From the NCBI GenBank assembly GCA_027077805.1, contig JALWTS010000035.1:103187-167186 (forward strand): a DNA stretch of 64,000 nt. Direction: 5' to 3'. The notes beneath the pieces were generated by a model that worked only from the letters and a program-made list of their open reading frames with translations, was not told the DNA's origin and made no database searches. Position numbers and translations under genes: made by a program. Source of the stretch: Gammaproteobacteria bacterium. GTDB lineage: Bacteria > Pseudomonadota > Gammaproteobacteria > JABHGC01. Positions 1 to 9,203 of this stretch are shown one piece after another. Numbering within the stretch: the first letter of the stretch is position 1; each line of letters opens with the position of its first letter.

Positions 1-1315
1 ACGCTTTGTCCAAATCCTCTCCCCAATAATGGCTAAATTGCGTACCACCTCTTGCAATAAATTCCCATTCGGCTTCGGTTGGCAAACGGAAACGCTCCCC
101 TGTGATCTTAGTGAGTTTCTCAATGAATGTTTGAATTTGCGTCAGTGATACTTGATTCACTGGATAATGATCCTTAGCCGTAAATTTTGGTTTTGAACCT
201 TGCATGACCCAATTCCAATGTTTCTGAGTCACTTCATATTGCCCAACCCAAAGCCCATCAACACAAGTTTCATGCGGAATCTCGTCTTGATAACGCTGAC
301 TATCCGTCTCATCACTTCCCATTAAATAACAACCACCTTCCACCCAAACAAAAGATAAGCCCAGTGTTGGGTCTTGCCATACTTCACCCGCCGGCGGTTC
401 ATCTTCTCTCGCTTCCGTTAAATCATTGCCATCCGAAAAAGAAAATTGATTAATAAAACTATCGGAACTGACCGTTGACTGAGTTGCTAGAAAAACAACA
501 TCACCCTGTTTTTTTTGCGGGTCTTCCACCCGAATATATTGTAAATCGGCATAGGTTTTTTGGAAAAATTCGGCTAATTCACTGACAGTAATATTCCCAT
601 CACCATCACCATCAGCCTCACCATTTAAGCCAGCAATCCACTGTTTCGGAAAGCCACCATCATTATTTTGTTTTTGCTTAGCATGTTCACAAATGACTAA
701 CCATTGTTTCACTGGATTCATGCTTTGATAACGACTACCATAGGCTTTAATTTTAGACCTTGCCAAAGGTAAGCCAGAAACACAAGTGTTTAAAATGACT
801 AAAGTATGTTTGTTACGAACAGTGTCTAATCGCTGTTGTAATTCTTCCAAACTCAAAGCATTTTGGTATAACTTCAATTTATCGCTTACTTTTGGTGAAT
901 CCGTGCCTAATAAGTAGGCCTTTTTCTGGTTTTTAAACACTCCTGTATAAGCCTGACCCACAAAATAAATGACTAAGCGGGAATTTACTTTTTTAGAATG
1001 CTTGGCTAAAAACTGTTCAATTTCATATTCCAACATTGAAGTTTTAGGATTTTCAACCACCTCAACTTTAAACCCTTGTTCGATTAGACTTTGATGTAAC
1101 ACGTTTAAATTTTGACGAATATTGCTCAAACGTTGCCAATTTTTGTAACGACCAACACCGATTAACAACGCATAACTACCCTCATAACGCCCAATTTCAT
1201 CCCCAAACTCATCCTGAATGCGAACAAGACCACTATCGGCATAAGCACTTTGAATAGTGGTTACCATTAACCCTAATATTATTATTTTTGATAGTATTAA
1301 AATATCTTTTGCCAT
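1..1315 (-). CDS. Caspase-like (peptidase C14) / FGE-sulfatase domain protein, C-terminus cut by window edge
   Basis: This frame is open from an ATG at 1315 (AGGTG just upstream) to the window edge, giving 438 visible residues. An N-terminal hydrophobic segment (about 5-26, ending near SAYA) looks like a signal peptide. Residues 47-185 have the caspase-like fold pattern (YALLIGVGRYKNW, then VIYFVGQAYTG and VILNTCVSG). The usual GHG motif reads GQA (Gln121) and the usual D-x-C reads NTC (Cys178 kept), so the catalytic His appears to be lost. Residues 235-246 (DGDGDGNITVSE) form a textbook EF-hand loop. From about 320 an FGE/SUMF1 domain begins (FVWVEGGCYLMGSD, RLPTEAEWEF). It is divergent from galT. 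The family assignment is confident; loss of catalysis is inferred. Confidence 0.85.
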   Translation of the reverse strand, partial: MAKDILILSKIIILGLMVTTIQSAYADSGLVRIQDEFGDEIGRYEGSYALLIGVGRYKNWQRLSNIRQNLNVLHQSLIEQGFKVEVVENPKTSMLEYEIEQFLAKHSKKVNSRLVIYFVGQAYTGVFKNQKKAYLLGTDSPKVSDKLKLYQNALSLEELQQRLDTVRNKHTLVILNTCVSGLPLARSKIKAYGSRYQSMNPVKQWLVICEHAKQKQNNDGGFPKQWIAGLNGEADGDGDGNITVSELAEFFQKTYADLQYIRVEDPQKKQGDVVFLATQSTVSSDSFINQFSFSDGNDLTEAREDEPPAGEVWQDPTLGLSFVWVEGGCYLMGSDETDSQRYQDEIPHETCVDGLWVGQYEVTQKHWNWVMQGSKPKFTAKDHYPVNQVSLTQIQTFIEKLTKITGERFRLPTEAEWEFIARGGTQFSHYWGEDLDKA

Positions 1316-1425
1316 TGCACACCTATTTTTCTGCTGGAAACGCTTATCAAAATTATAGACAAAATCGCTAATGCCATCTATTATTGCCAGAATAAATTAT
1401 AATATCAAAAAACGAGAATCAATCC

Positions 1426-2499
1426 ATGTCTAATGATTTTACCCGTGAAATCCGTATTAATCCAATCATTCCTAGTGAGTCTGTTTTAGTTGCGACTGCC
1501 AGAGGCATGCGTCCTAAGAAAAAGGAAGAAACCTTAAAACAGGACCCAAGAACTCATGTTGAAACCTGCCCCTTTTGCTTAGGGAATGAAGACAAAACAC
1601 CACCAGCATTAGCAAGTTATCCTGATCAAAAAGATTGGAATATTCGTATTGTTGAAAATCTCTATCCAGTGCTAGGCGATGATAGAAATCAAACGAATTT
1701 AAGTTTAGGACTGCAACAAGTGATTGATGGTTATGGTCGTCATGAAGTCATTATTGACCATAATTCTCATGGGATTCGTGTTCATGAAATGAGCCAAGCA
1801 CATTTAGCTTTATTATTTCAAGTGTATCGAGATCGTATGCACTATCTGTATGACAACGATCCTCGATTGCAATATATTTTGGTCTTTAAAAACTATGGTC
1901 CTGCCGCAGGAGCGAGTATTCCGCATACTCATAGTCAAATGATTGCCATGCCTGTGATTCCTGAAAATGTTTACAATGAAGTGGTACAAAGTCAAAAATA
2001 TTATGAAAAACATCATCATTGCATTTTCTGTGCTTTAATTGATGAAGCCTTAACCTTTGAAGCCACCATTTATGACCGTCAATCAGGTGAAGTGAGAAAA
2101 AAAATCAATGTGGGTCAATATGTGGTAGAACGGGGTGAACATTTTATTGCCATCAAACCTTTTGCCAGCCGTTTTGAATGGGAAGTTCATATTTTACCAC
2201 TGCAACATCAAAGCAATTTTATTCATATGCCCGACAATTATTTTCAAGATTTTGCCAAAGTATTAAAAAATACTATGGCACGCTTAGAAAAAGTGATTGG
2301 CGGGGTACAATATAATTTCTTTTTACATACCCAACCCCGCTGTGATGCCCACTCTAATTGTCAAAATAGTTATCACTGGCATTTGGAAATTTGTCCACGC
2401 ACCAGCATACCAACGGGATTTGAGCTAGGTTCAGGCTTGTTTGTTACAACCATTAGCCCTGAAAAAGCGGCACAACAATTACGAGAGGTTAAATTATAA
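1426..2499 (+). CDS. galT: Galactose-1-phosphate uridylyltransferase-like protein
   Basis: The protein has 357 residues, the usual length for this HIT-superfamily nucleotidyltransferase, which exchanges UMP between UDP-glucose and galactose-1-phosphate in the cytoplasm. Visible hallmarks are the N-terminal zinc-type CPFCLGNE and the later CIFCALI cysteine pairs, the active-site HTHSQ motif (about 166-170) and the C-terminal YHWHLEICPR. No galE or galK lies nearby, so the role may be general sugar-nucleotide metabolism rather than galactose catabolism. The gene stands alone, between a divergent caspase-like gene and a convergent ankyrin gene. A related ADP/UDP-sugar phosphorylase of the same family cannot be excluded. 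Confidence 0.85.
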   Translation: MSNDFTREIRINPIIPSESVLVATARGMRPKKKEETLKQDPRTHVETCPFCLGNEDKTPPALASYPDQKDWNIRIVENLYPVLGDDRNQTNLSLGLQQVIDGYGRHEVIIDHNSHGIRVHEMSQAHLALLFQVYRDRMHYLYDNDPRLQYILVFKNYGPAAGASIPHTHSQMIAMPVIPENVYNEVVQSQKYYEKHHHCIFCALIDEALTFEATIYDRQSGEVRKKINVGQYVVERGEHFIAIKPFASRFEWEVHILPLQHQSNFIHMPDNYFQDFAKVLKNTMARLEKVIGGVQYNFFLHTQPRCDAHSNCQNSYHWHLEICPRTSIPTGFELGSGLFVTTISPEKAAQQLREVKL

Positions 2500-2538
2500 A
2501 ACAGTTATATAACGCTGTTATCAAGCGATTGTTTATTT

Positions 2539-3372
2539 TTACTCAGAAAATTTTTCTAAAAGTTCCACAACATGAGTATGTTGCATTTGTTTGGCTAAAC
2601 TCAAGGCTGTATAGTCCTTACCTTGCAAATGCAAAACTTTATTGCCATCGGCATGGGCTTCTAATAATAGTTTCACTATCGCTGCATGACCTTCTTGGGC
2701 AGCAATATGCAAGGGAGTAACCCCATTATTTGCGGTACTATTTACCTTAGCCTTTGCCTTTAATAGTAGTTTAACAATCCCAATAAATCCTTGCTGGCTT
2801 GCCTTAAGTAAAGGGGTGCGACCATATTTATCCGTCGCATCAACCATTGCCCCCATTTCTAGTAATAATCGTACGGCTGTTGTATGCCCTTGTTGTGCCG
2901 CAATAAACAATGGTGTCATCTGTAAATGATCGCGACTATCAATTTCCGCTTGAGATTTAAACAATAACAACATAATTTCAATATAGCCATTGCCTGCTGC
3001 CATAAATAAAGGCGTTCGCTGTTCATGATTTTTTACATTAACATCCAAATCTGATCTTAATAATTGTTTAACAGTGTCAATATTGTTTTGATTAATGGCT
3101 TGGAATAAAGCAACAATATTTTCGGCAGTCGTTAATACAAACTGGGTTTCAGGATTTAATCTTCCAGTAACGGTTAAATGGGAATCTGTTTGAAATTTAC
3201 GGATAGCCTTAGCTGTTTTACGCCCAAAAAATCCATCCACAGGTCCAGGATCATAACCTTTATCAGTCAAGGCTTGTTGAGCATCATATACCGATTGTTG
3301 ATAAGCAGCATAAGCAAAATTCCGCACGAACAACACTAAAATTACAAACCATAAAACCTTACGAATTACCAT
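2539..3372 (-). CDS. Exported peptidoglycan-binding / ankyrin-repeat protein
   Basis: I chose the ATG at 3372, four bases after the stop of the upstream gene; a TTG 18 bases earlier would overlap it. The product of about 277 residues has an N-terminal hydrophobic stretch (VLWFVILVLFVRNFAYA, signal peptide or anchor). A PG_binding_1 domain follows (about residues 27-75, GYDPGPVDGFFGRKTAKAI). The rest is five to six ankyrin repeats with recurring TPL-IAA-GH and VKLLL signatures. Ankyrin repeats bind proteins, so this may be a periplasmic adaptor tethered to the cell wall. Translation is probably coupled to the AI-2E family gene upstream. The specific role is unknown. Confidence 0.8.
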   Translation of the reverse strand: MVIRKVLWFVILVLFVRNFAYAAYQQSVYDAQQALTDKGYDPGPVDGFFGRKTAKAIRKFQTDSHLTVTGRLNPETQFVLTTAENIVALFQAINQNNIDTVKQLLRSDLDVNVKNHEQRTPLFMAAGNGYIEIMLLLFKSQAEIDSRDHLQMTPLFIAAQQGHTTAVRLLLEMGAMVDATDKYGRTPLLKASQQGFIGIVKLLLKAKAKVNSTANNGVTPLHIAAQEGHAAIVKLLLEAHADGNKVLHLQGKDYTALSLAKQMQHTHVVELLEKFSE

Positions 3373-3376
3373 GTTA

Positions 3377-4450
3377 TTATACTGCTTCAACCCTATCAGA
3401 TGTCGATACTTGCGTTGGCCATGCGGTTAAAATTGAAGAAACTAAGGTTGCCAACGGAATCGCGAAAAATACGCCCCAAAAACCCCATAAGCCACCAAAC
3501 ACTAAAATAGCCACAATAATTGCGACAGGATGTAAATTGACGACTTCAGAAAATAATAACGGTACTAAGACATTACCATCTAACGCTTGAATCACCGCAT
3601 AAGCGGTGATTAAATAAATAAAATCCGACCCCCACCCCCATTGAAAATAGGCAATTAATACCACAGGAATGGTCACAACTACCGCACCAATATACGGAAT
3701 AATAACAGACAAACCAACTAACACCCCTAATAACATCGCAAACTGTAATTCCATAATGGCAAAGGTCATAAATGAAAATGACCAAATAATTAAAATTTCC
3801 CAGAATTTTCCTCTCACATAATTCCCAATTTGAATATCAACGTCATGCCAAATATTACGCATTAATTGCCGTTCTTTTGGCAAAAATTTGGAAAACCATT
3901 GCAAAATTCTAACTTTGTCCTTAAGAAAAAAGAAAATTAATAGTGGCATTAAAATAAAATAAATCATGACTGTAATTAAGCTAACCACAGAGCCAACTGA
4001 AGCCGCTAATATTTGTTGTCCCAAAACGGTTGCTTCTTCGCGCAAGGTATCAATGAGACTTAAAACCTGATCTTCAGAAATAATATCAGGATAGCGTTCG
4101 GGTAGTTGCAATAAACTTTGTTGCCCTTCAGCAATCATAATTGGAATTTGTTGAAATAATTGGGTTAACTGTTTATATAACATGGGCATTAAACCGAGAA
4201 ACACAAATAACAGAAAAGTCATAAAGCTTAAATAAACGATTAATACTGCAATAAAACGGGGAATTTTTAAGCGTTGTACACCCTGCACCAAACCTTCCAG
4301 CAAATAGGCAATGACTACGGCAGCCAAGACAGGAAGTAAATCCTCGCCCATAAAAATAATGCTTGTAAATATAATACTTAGCAAAACCATCAAATTAACG
4401 ATTTGCGGATCAGAAAAATAACGATAAAACCAATCAATAATCACTTTCAT
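3377..4450 (-). CDS. AI-2E family transporter (PerM/YdiK-type membrane protein)
   Basis: The protein has 357 residues and about eight hydrophobic segments: a cluster at the N-terminus (for example MVLLSIIFTSIIFMG), a long soluble stretch around residues 85-150, then a C-terminal group ending in FGGLWGFWGVFFAIPLATL. That GLWGFWG-F-A-PLA ending is characteristic of the AI-2E/PerM family of inner-membrane proteins, whose substrates are mostly unproven. Its ATG shares one base with the stop of the 118-residue gene upstream (TAATG), so the two are translationally coupled and form an operon with the ankyrin gene. Confidence 0.85.
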   Translation of the reverse strand: MKVIIDWFYRYFSDPQIVNLMVLLSIIFTSIIFMGEDLLPVLAAVVIAYLLEGLVQGVQRLKIPRFIAVLIVYLSFMTFLLFVFLGLMPMLYKQLTQLFQQIPIMIAEGQQSLLQLPERYPDIISEDQVLSLIDTLREEATVLGQQILAASVGSVVSLITVMIYFILMPLLIFFFLKDKVRILQWFSKFLPKERQLMRNIWHDVDIQIGNYVRGKFWEILIIWSFSFMTFAIMELQFAMLLGVLVGLSVIIPYIGAVVVTIPVVLIAYFQWGWGSDFIYLITAYAVIQALDGNVLVPLLFSEVVNLHPVAIIVAILVFGGLWGFWGVFFAIPLATLVSSILTAWPTQVSTSDRVEAV

Positions 4451-4806
4451 TATTTAATGCCTGCTTGGGCTTTGAGTGTTTGATAAGAAGCCTCAAATAA
4501 CTGCTCTAATTCAGTAATGACTTCCACTTTATCTCGCCCTTTTAAGGTATGTTGCAACATTAAATCGGATACGGGGTTCATCAAACTATCGGTATCAACC
4601 ATAAAATAACTGGCTGATAAGCGTTTAATTGCTTTAATTACCGATTCATTTGCAGGTTTTTCAATGACCTTAGGCTCAGGAATGGCAACTTTAGATGGTC
4701 GTTGTTGTTGATGTTGATAAACTAAAAATTCCGCAAATGCTACTAAAGTCGTTTGCTGTTGTTGACTGAGTTGCTTATAAGCAGTCAATAATTGTTGCTT
4801 ACTCAT
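4450..4806 (-). CDS. Conserved-type small hypothetical protein
   Basis: This 118-residue cytoplasmic protein has no signal peptide or membrane segment. The N-terminus is Gln-rich (QQLLTAYKQLSQQQQTTLVA, then FAEFLVYQ) and loosely resembles the short helix of DUF2281-type proteins. The C-terminal half is helical and ends in ELEQLFEASYQTLKAQAGIK. I do not recognise the family. It is the first gene of a minus-strand group with the AI-2E family gene (TAATG overlap) and the ankyrin gene, which supports it being real. A role in regulating or assembling the downstream membrane protein would be a guess. Confidence 0.65.
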   Translation of the reverse strand: MSKQQLLTAYKQLSQQQQTTLVAFAEFLVYQHQQQRPSKVAIPEPKVIEKPANESVIKAIKRLSASYFMVDTDSLMNPVSDLMLQHTLKGRDKVEVITELEQLFEASYQTLKAQAGIK

Positions 4807-4874
4807 TCTTAATCATATTAAATACAAATCGTGGCTATAATGTAATGATTTACTCAGCAATAGTCAATTTTTTA

Positions 4875-5765
4875 TTATTTACAATAAGTACGGGCAAATT
4901 CTAGCAACTCCTCCATAACCCGTTGTCGAAACTTTTGCTTTTGCCGTACAAATGAAAAAGGCCGTTCTAATGGTGGCTCTAAAGGAATAGATGACAATAA
5001 TCCCAAACGTAATTCTTTTAGTATGGTAGTTTGTGATAAAATCGAAATCCCCATACCTGCGCCAACCGCTCCTTTGACTGACTCAGGACTCCCTAATTCC
5101 ATACTGATATTAAGATCGGATTCTTTCATATTCACCGAGTTCAAATAATCATTAATCACATCTCGAGTACCCGAACCTTCTTCTCGGCAAATAAAGGGGT
5201 ATTCCAGTATATCGTGGATGGTTACTATTGATTTTTTAGTTAAAGGATGTTTTGGTGGTACAATGGTAACGAGTTGATCCATACGACACATTTCAACAAT
5301 TAAATTTTTGTTACTGACAACCGCTTCTACCATACCTAAGTCAATAATATTATTTTCCACCATAGAAACAATACCATCGGTATTAGAGACCTTAAGATAA
5401 ATATTAACATCAGGATATTTCGCTTTAAAATCGCCTAATAATGCAGGTAGCATATATTCTGCAACAGTCGTACTCGCACCAATGGTTAAAGAGCCACTGA
5501 TTTCCCCTGTCATATCTCTAACGGCGTTATCCATTTCAGTATACAATTCAAAAATACGTTCCGTATATTCATACACCCGTTTTCCCGCTTCGGTCAAATT
5601 GATGCGATTATGCGTACGATCAAACAAACGAGTATTAAACGATTCCTCTAATTGTCTGACTTGAAAAGTAACGGCAGGTTGGGTCATGTGCAAAGTTTCA
5701 GCAGCTTTAGTGAAACTTAACAACTTGGCAACGGTATAAAAAACTTGGAGACGGCGATCAGACAT
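4875..5765 (-). CDS. LysR-family transcriptional regulator (CysL/CbbR-like)
   Basis: I chose the ATG at 5765; a TTG two codons upstream is the alternative. The product of about 296 residues has an N-terminal winged helix-turn-helix (about 1-60, FTKAAETLHMTQPAVTFQVR) and a periplasmic-binding-protein-like effector domain (about 90-296, including SGSLTIGASTTVAEYMLP and REEGSGTRDVI). The GSGTR and GxGISILS signatures resemble regulators of the CysL/CbbR branch, which control sulfur assimilation or CO2 fixation. No such target is adjacent: the gene lies between a 118-residue ORF and a DUF302 gene. The regulon cannot be read from context. Confidence 0.85.
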   Translation of the reverse strand: MSDRRLQVFYTVAKLLSFTKAAETLHMTQPAVTFQVRQLEESFNTRLFDRTHNRINLTEAGKRVYEYTERIFELYTEMDNAVRDMTGEISGSLTIGASTTVAEYMLPALLGDFKAKYPDVNIYLKVSNTDGIVSMVENNIIDLGMVEAVVSNKNLIVEMCRMDQLVTIVPPKHPLTKKSIVTIHDILEYPFICREEGSGTRDVINDYLNSVNMKESDLNISMELGSPESVKGAVGAGMGISILSQTTILKELRLGLLSSIPLEPPLERPFSFVRQKQKFRQRVMEELLEFARTYCK

Positions 5766-5795
5766 GGACAATCACTTTATTATTGAAAAAAACAA

Positions 5796-5820
5796 AAGCA
5801 TTACCCAAGGGATAATGCTT
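5796..5820 (-). terminator. Rho-independent terminator after the DUF302 gene
   Basis: The arms AAGCATTA and TAATGCTT bracket an inner CCC/GGG pairing. On the minus strand the hairpin is followed by TTGTTTTTTT, a good U-tract. It lies 40 bases after the DUF302 stop and just before the LysR start. Confidence 0.75.
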
Positions 5821-5859
5821 CTGCTCATCATACAAACCTAATTCATTCTGGTCAAGCAT

Positions 5860-6789
5860 TTAAAAATCATCAAAATCATCACTGATTTCTATCCATTCCC
5901 CCCCCGAAACAAGTGTTAATGCCTTTTCTAAATCAGCAGGTGTTTGGGTAATTCGCATAAAACTTTTAGGTCCCATCATGCTTAAATCAGGAAAACTAAT
6001 CGCAATCCGAAAACGTGCATGAAAGGCAAATACGCGTTTATCAATAATAATCAATTCATAAGGTAAATGAGCCGTATGCTTTAAACGCTCAAAATCAATC
6101 ACCCCCATAATTTTCTTATCACTACTGTAACCTTCCGTCATTTTTACCCCGTAAAACCTCATGGGTTTACCCGGGATATCAATTTCAGCCACTTTGCTTA
6201 CCCCACCTTTATTTTTGCGAAATCCTTTTTCAACTTCTCTCACTGCTTTTCTAAAACTAGAATGTGTGGCTAAGGTATGAAAATCATCGAAATATTCCAT
6301 ACCATAGGTATAGTGATAACGAATCAATTTTTTCTTGCTCAAGCCATTATCAGAACCAAAGGTTTTAATTCGTCCTAATGCTGAGCTTAATTTTTCATCC
6401 ACAAATTTTAAACTGTAACGTAAACGATAAGCATATTGCATATAAACTGGATTAAAATAAGCGACTTGAATTTTACTACCCACTTTGGTGACACTGACTC
6501 GCTGTCCTACCGCAAATAACCCCCCAATGGAACGTTTGGCCAATTGTTTTAATTTATCATCAGTAACGACAATTACATGGGCGTCTTTATAAGGCGAATA
6601 TTCACCTGACACGGTAAAACCCGCATCAAATAGTTTATTTTTCACAAACTCAATTGTCTGGTTAAATCCTCCAGAAGAGTTTGAAGCCAACACAAAAGGC
6701 TTTAACATTTCTGCTGCAAATGCTGTTTGCCCAAAGGCTAATAGTAATAAAAATCCAAATTGCATTATTTTATTTGTTATTATTCTCAT
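5860..6789 (-). CDS. Exported DUF302-domain protein
   Basis: The ATG at 6789 is favoured because AGGATGG sits eight bases upstream; an in-frame ATG at 6798 has no spaced ribosome site. The product has about 309 residues with an N-terminal signal peptide (MQFGFLLLLAFGQTAFAAE). A DUF302-type domain follows: FVLASNSSGGFNQTIE, GFTVSGEYSPYKDAHVIVV, then VQVAY-like IQVAYFNPVYM. DUF302 proteins are widespread in sulfur-oxidising and other respiratory bacteria, but their biochemistry is unsettled. A run of eight G on the coding strand (5898-5905) codes near the C-terminus. The gene has its own terminator. Confidence 0.75.
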   Translation of the reverse strand: MRIITNKIMQFGFLLLLAFGQTAFAAEMLKPFVLASNSSGGFNQTIEFVKNKLFDAGFTVSGEYSPYKDAHVIVVTDDKLKQLAKRSIGGLFAVGQRVSVTKVGSKIQVAYFNPVYMQYAYRLRYSLKFVDEKLSSALGRIKTFGSDNGLSKKKLIRYHYTYGMEYFDDFHTLATHSSFRKAVREVEKGFRKNKGGVSKVAEIDIPGKPMRFYGVKMTEGYSSDKKIMGVIDFERLKHTAHLPYELIIIDKRVFAFHARFRIAISFPDLSMMGPKSFMRITQTPADLEKALTLVSGGEWIEISDDFDDF

Positions 6790-7004
6790 AACCACCATCC
6801 TGATTTAATATCTTTTGAATACTTAATCTTATAGACCAAGATAGAAAAAAAAGAAACCTTTTCAAACTTTCAATCTTTAAAACCGCTATTTTTCTAAATA
6901 TCACTAATAATAATAGTGAATATTTCTAAAACGACATTAGGCATTATTATATGAAATACCAAATTGTTTTCTAAAAAAACTGCCAATCATTTGAAACTAA
7001 AATT

Positions 7005-7856
7005 TTATACAATATCAACCTTTATATTATCGATTAAACGTACTTGACCCAAAGTTGCGGCTGCCATAATGACCAAAGATTTATCTTTTATTGTAGCAAT
7101 AGACAAATCATTTGCATTAATAATTGTAAAATAATCAACCTGCCATTGTTGTTGTCGCAATTCGTCAACAGCAAGCGATTGCAATGCAATAAAATTTGTC
7201 GCACCTGCTTTAATTTGACGTGCTGTTTTTTGCAATAATTGTGAGAGTAATACCGCCTGTCGCCGTTGCAATGGTGATAGATAACTATTTCTGGAACTCA
7301 TTGCTAATCCATCGGATTCTCTGACAATGGGATGGGATAAAATTCTAACGGGCAAATCCAAATCTTGTACCATACATTGAATTAACCACCACTGTTGATA
7401 ATCTTTTTGTCCAAATATTGCCACATCAGGTTGGACTAAATGAAACAATTTTAACACAATGGTAGTAACCCCTGAAAAATGCCCAGAACGAAATGCACCA
7501 CACAAAATATCAGAAGCCCCTTCTACGACAACTTTAGTAATATTTTGATTGCTTTTAGGATAAATAGTTTCAAGGTCAGGTGTAAATAGCATATCAACCT
7601 TTAACGGCTGTAACTGCTGAATATCTTGTGCTAAGGTTCGTGGATACTCCGAATAATCCTCATTCTCAGCAAATTGCGTAGGATTAACAAAAATACTTAC
7701 GACCACTTTATCAGCATGTTGCTTGGCTAACTTCACTAAGGACAAATGTCCTTGGTGCAAATTTCCCATTGTTGGCACGAAGGCAATGCTTGATTTCTGT
7801 TGTTTGTACTGACGAATTTGCTCAGTCAGTGCTGACTTTTTACTCACAATATCCAT
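7005..7856 (-). CDS. panC: Pantothenate synthetase
   Basis: The protein of 283 residues matches the normal length of PanC, which condenses pantoate and beta-alanine using ATP in coenzyme A synthesis. The nucleotidyltransferase motif PTMGNLHQGHLSLV is near residue 28-41, FVNPTQFAENEDYSEYPR near 57-74, FGQKDYQQW near 149-157, and the KMSKS-equivalent MSSRNSYLS near 186-194. It is the last gene of a minus-strand run pcnB-folK-panB-panC, 23 bases after panB. Start ATG with a modest GAG upstream. Confidence 0.95.
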   Translation of the reverse strand: MDIVSKKSALTEQIRQYKQQKSSIAFVPTMGNLHQGHLSLVKLAKQHADKVVVSIFVNPTQFAENEDYSEYPRTLAQDIQQLQPLKVDMLFTPDLETIYPKSNQNITKVVVEGASDILCGAFRSGHFSGVTTIVLKLFHLVQPDVAIFGQKDYQQWWLIQCMVQDLDLPVRILSHPIVRESDGLAMSSRNSYLSPLQRRQAVLLSQLLQKTARQIKAGATNFIALQSLAVDELRQQQWQVDYFTIINANDLSIATIKDKSLVIMAAATLGQVRLIDNIKVDIV

Positions 7857-7879
7857 ACGGCTATCTCAATCCTTGACCA

Positions 7880-8668
7880 TTATTCAAAACTATATTCTAA
7901 AGAAGGAAAACGCTTGGTCTTAACGGCATAAGCATATTGCTGAATTGCTTGTTCAATACTATTGTGATCTTGCAAAAAATTATAGGCAAACTTTGGCATT
8001 GGCGTTGTTATCCCCAAAATATCATATAAAACCAATATTTGACCATCACAATCCATTCCTGCTCCAATTCCAATCACAGGAATTTTTAAAGTCTCTGTAA
8101 TTTCAGTAGCTAATGTTCTTGGAACACACTCTAAAATCAAAATATCCGCCCCTGCCTGCTCTAAACATAAGGCATCTTCCCGAATTTGTTTTGCATCCAA
8201 AGGATTTTTGCCTTGAACACGATAAGCACCAATTTTGTAAATGGATTGTGGTAGCAATCCCAAATGGGCACAAACGGGAATACCCGCCTTAGCAAGATAT
8301 TGAATCACAGCTTCTAAATGAGTTCCCCCCTCCAGCTTAACCATATGCGCCCCACCTTGAATAAGATTTACGGCTGTCTCTAGGGCTTGTTGCGGATGAT
8401 TATAACTAGCAAATGGCATATCAGCAATAATAAAAGCGGATTGACTAACTCTTGCGACACAGCGGGTATGATAAACCATTTGTTCAATGGTAACCATTAG
8501 AGTTGACTCATGCCCTTGAACCACCATACCCAGAGAATCCCCGACCAATATGACATCAATACCGAGTCTATCAATAATCCTAGCAAAACCCGCATCATAA
8601 CAAGTCAAACAAACAATTTTTTCCTGATCACGCATTTTTTTCCGTAAATGATTAATACTTTGTCTCAT
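7880..8668 (-). CDS. panB: 3-methyl-2-oxobutanoate hydroxymethyltransferase
   Basis: The protein has 262 residues, as expected for PanB, which makes ketopantoate from alpha-ketoisovalerate and methylene-tetrahydrofolate. Visible signatures are VCLTCYDAGFARIIDR, the metal-site VGDSLGMVVQG, HMVKLEGG, and VCAHLGLLPQS. The start lies inside the end of folK (17-base overlap), so translation is probably coupled. It is placed directly before panC, the next dedicated pantothenate step. Confidence 0.95.
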   Translation of the reverse strand: MRQSINHLRKKMRDQEKIVCLTCYDAGFARIIDRLGIDVILVGDSLGMVVQGHESTLMVTIEQMVYHTRCVARVSQSAFIIADMPFASYNHPQQALETAVNLIQGGAHMVKLEGGTHLEAVIQYLAKAGIPVCAHLGLLPQSIYKIGAYRVQGKNPLDAKQIREDALCLEQAGADILILECVPRTLATEITETLKIPVIGIGAGMDCDGQILVLYDILGITTPMPKFAYNFLQDHNSIEQAIQQYAYAVKTKRFPSLEYSFE

Positions 8669-9203
8669 TGCAACTCAAACCCATTGGCACATGAAATAAC
8701 TGCTGTTTAGAACAACCCATTAATAAGCGCTGAACTTTACCATAAATCGGTATCACCAAATCAGGCGTTATATCATACAAAGGATATAACACAAACGCTC
8801 GTTTCGCAATCTGTGGATGTGGAATCGTTAAACGAGAAGAATTAATCACACGCTTTCCATATAATAATATATCTAAATCCAAGGTTCTTGCACTCCAGCG
8901 ATAAGGTCGTTTTCGTGCTTGTTGATATTCAATTTTCTGTAACTGCTTTAATAAGTGCCAAGGATTTAATTGGGTTTTTAATAAAACCACCGTATTGACA
9001 AATAAAGGTTGAATTTTTCCAGCGAAAGGCAAGCTTTGGTAGAAATTTGCTACCTGCATTAATTCTGTCGATTGTAATTGTGATAAGGATAAAATTGCTC
9101 GCTGTAGTTGTTGGCATGGAAATCCTAAATTACTTCCCAAACCAATATAAACTAATTCTAATTGCTTATCTAATGGCGGAGATATGAGCAATATAATCAC
9201 CAC
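8652..9203 (-). CDS. folK: 2-amino-4-hydroxy-6-hydroxymethyldihydropteridine diphosphokinase
   Basis: Up to 183 residues. The HPPK signature is clear: YIGLGSNLG near the N-terminus, then RWSARTLDLDILLYG and RLTIPHPQI. The enzyme transfers pyrophosphate from ATP to the pterin in folate synthesis. There is no ATG at the 5' end: GTG codons at 9203 and 9200 and TTG at 9191 are candidates. The usual family length (about 160) favours the later ones. The gene starts at the pcnB stop and overlaps panB. Confidence 0.92.
   Translation of the reverse strand: MVIILLISPPLDKQLELVYIGLGSNLGFPCQQLQRAILSLSQLQSTELMQVANFYQSLPFAGKIQPLFVNTVVLLKTQLNPWHLLKQLQKIEYQQARKRPYRWSARTLDLDILLYGKRVINSSRLTIPHPQIAKRAFVLYPLYDITPDLVIPIYGKVQRLLMGCSKQQLFHVPMGLSCNETKY

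Noticed and set aside
2500..2522. Terminator after galT
   Set aside because: Only a weak five-base AACAG/CTGTT pairing without a T-tract.
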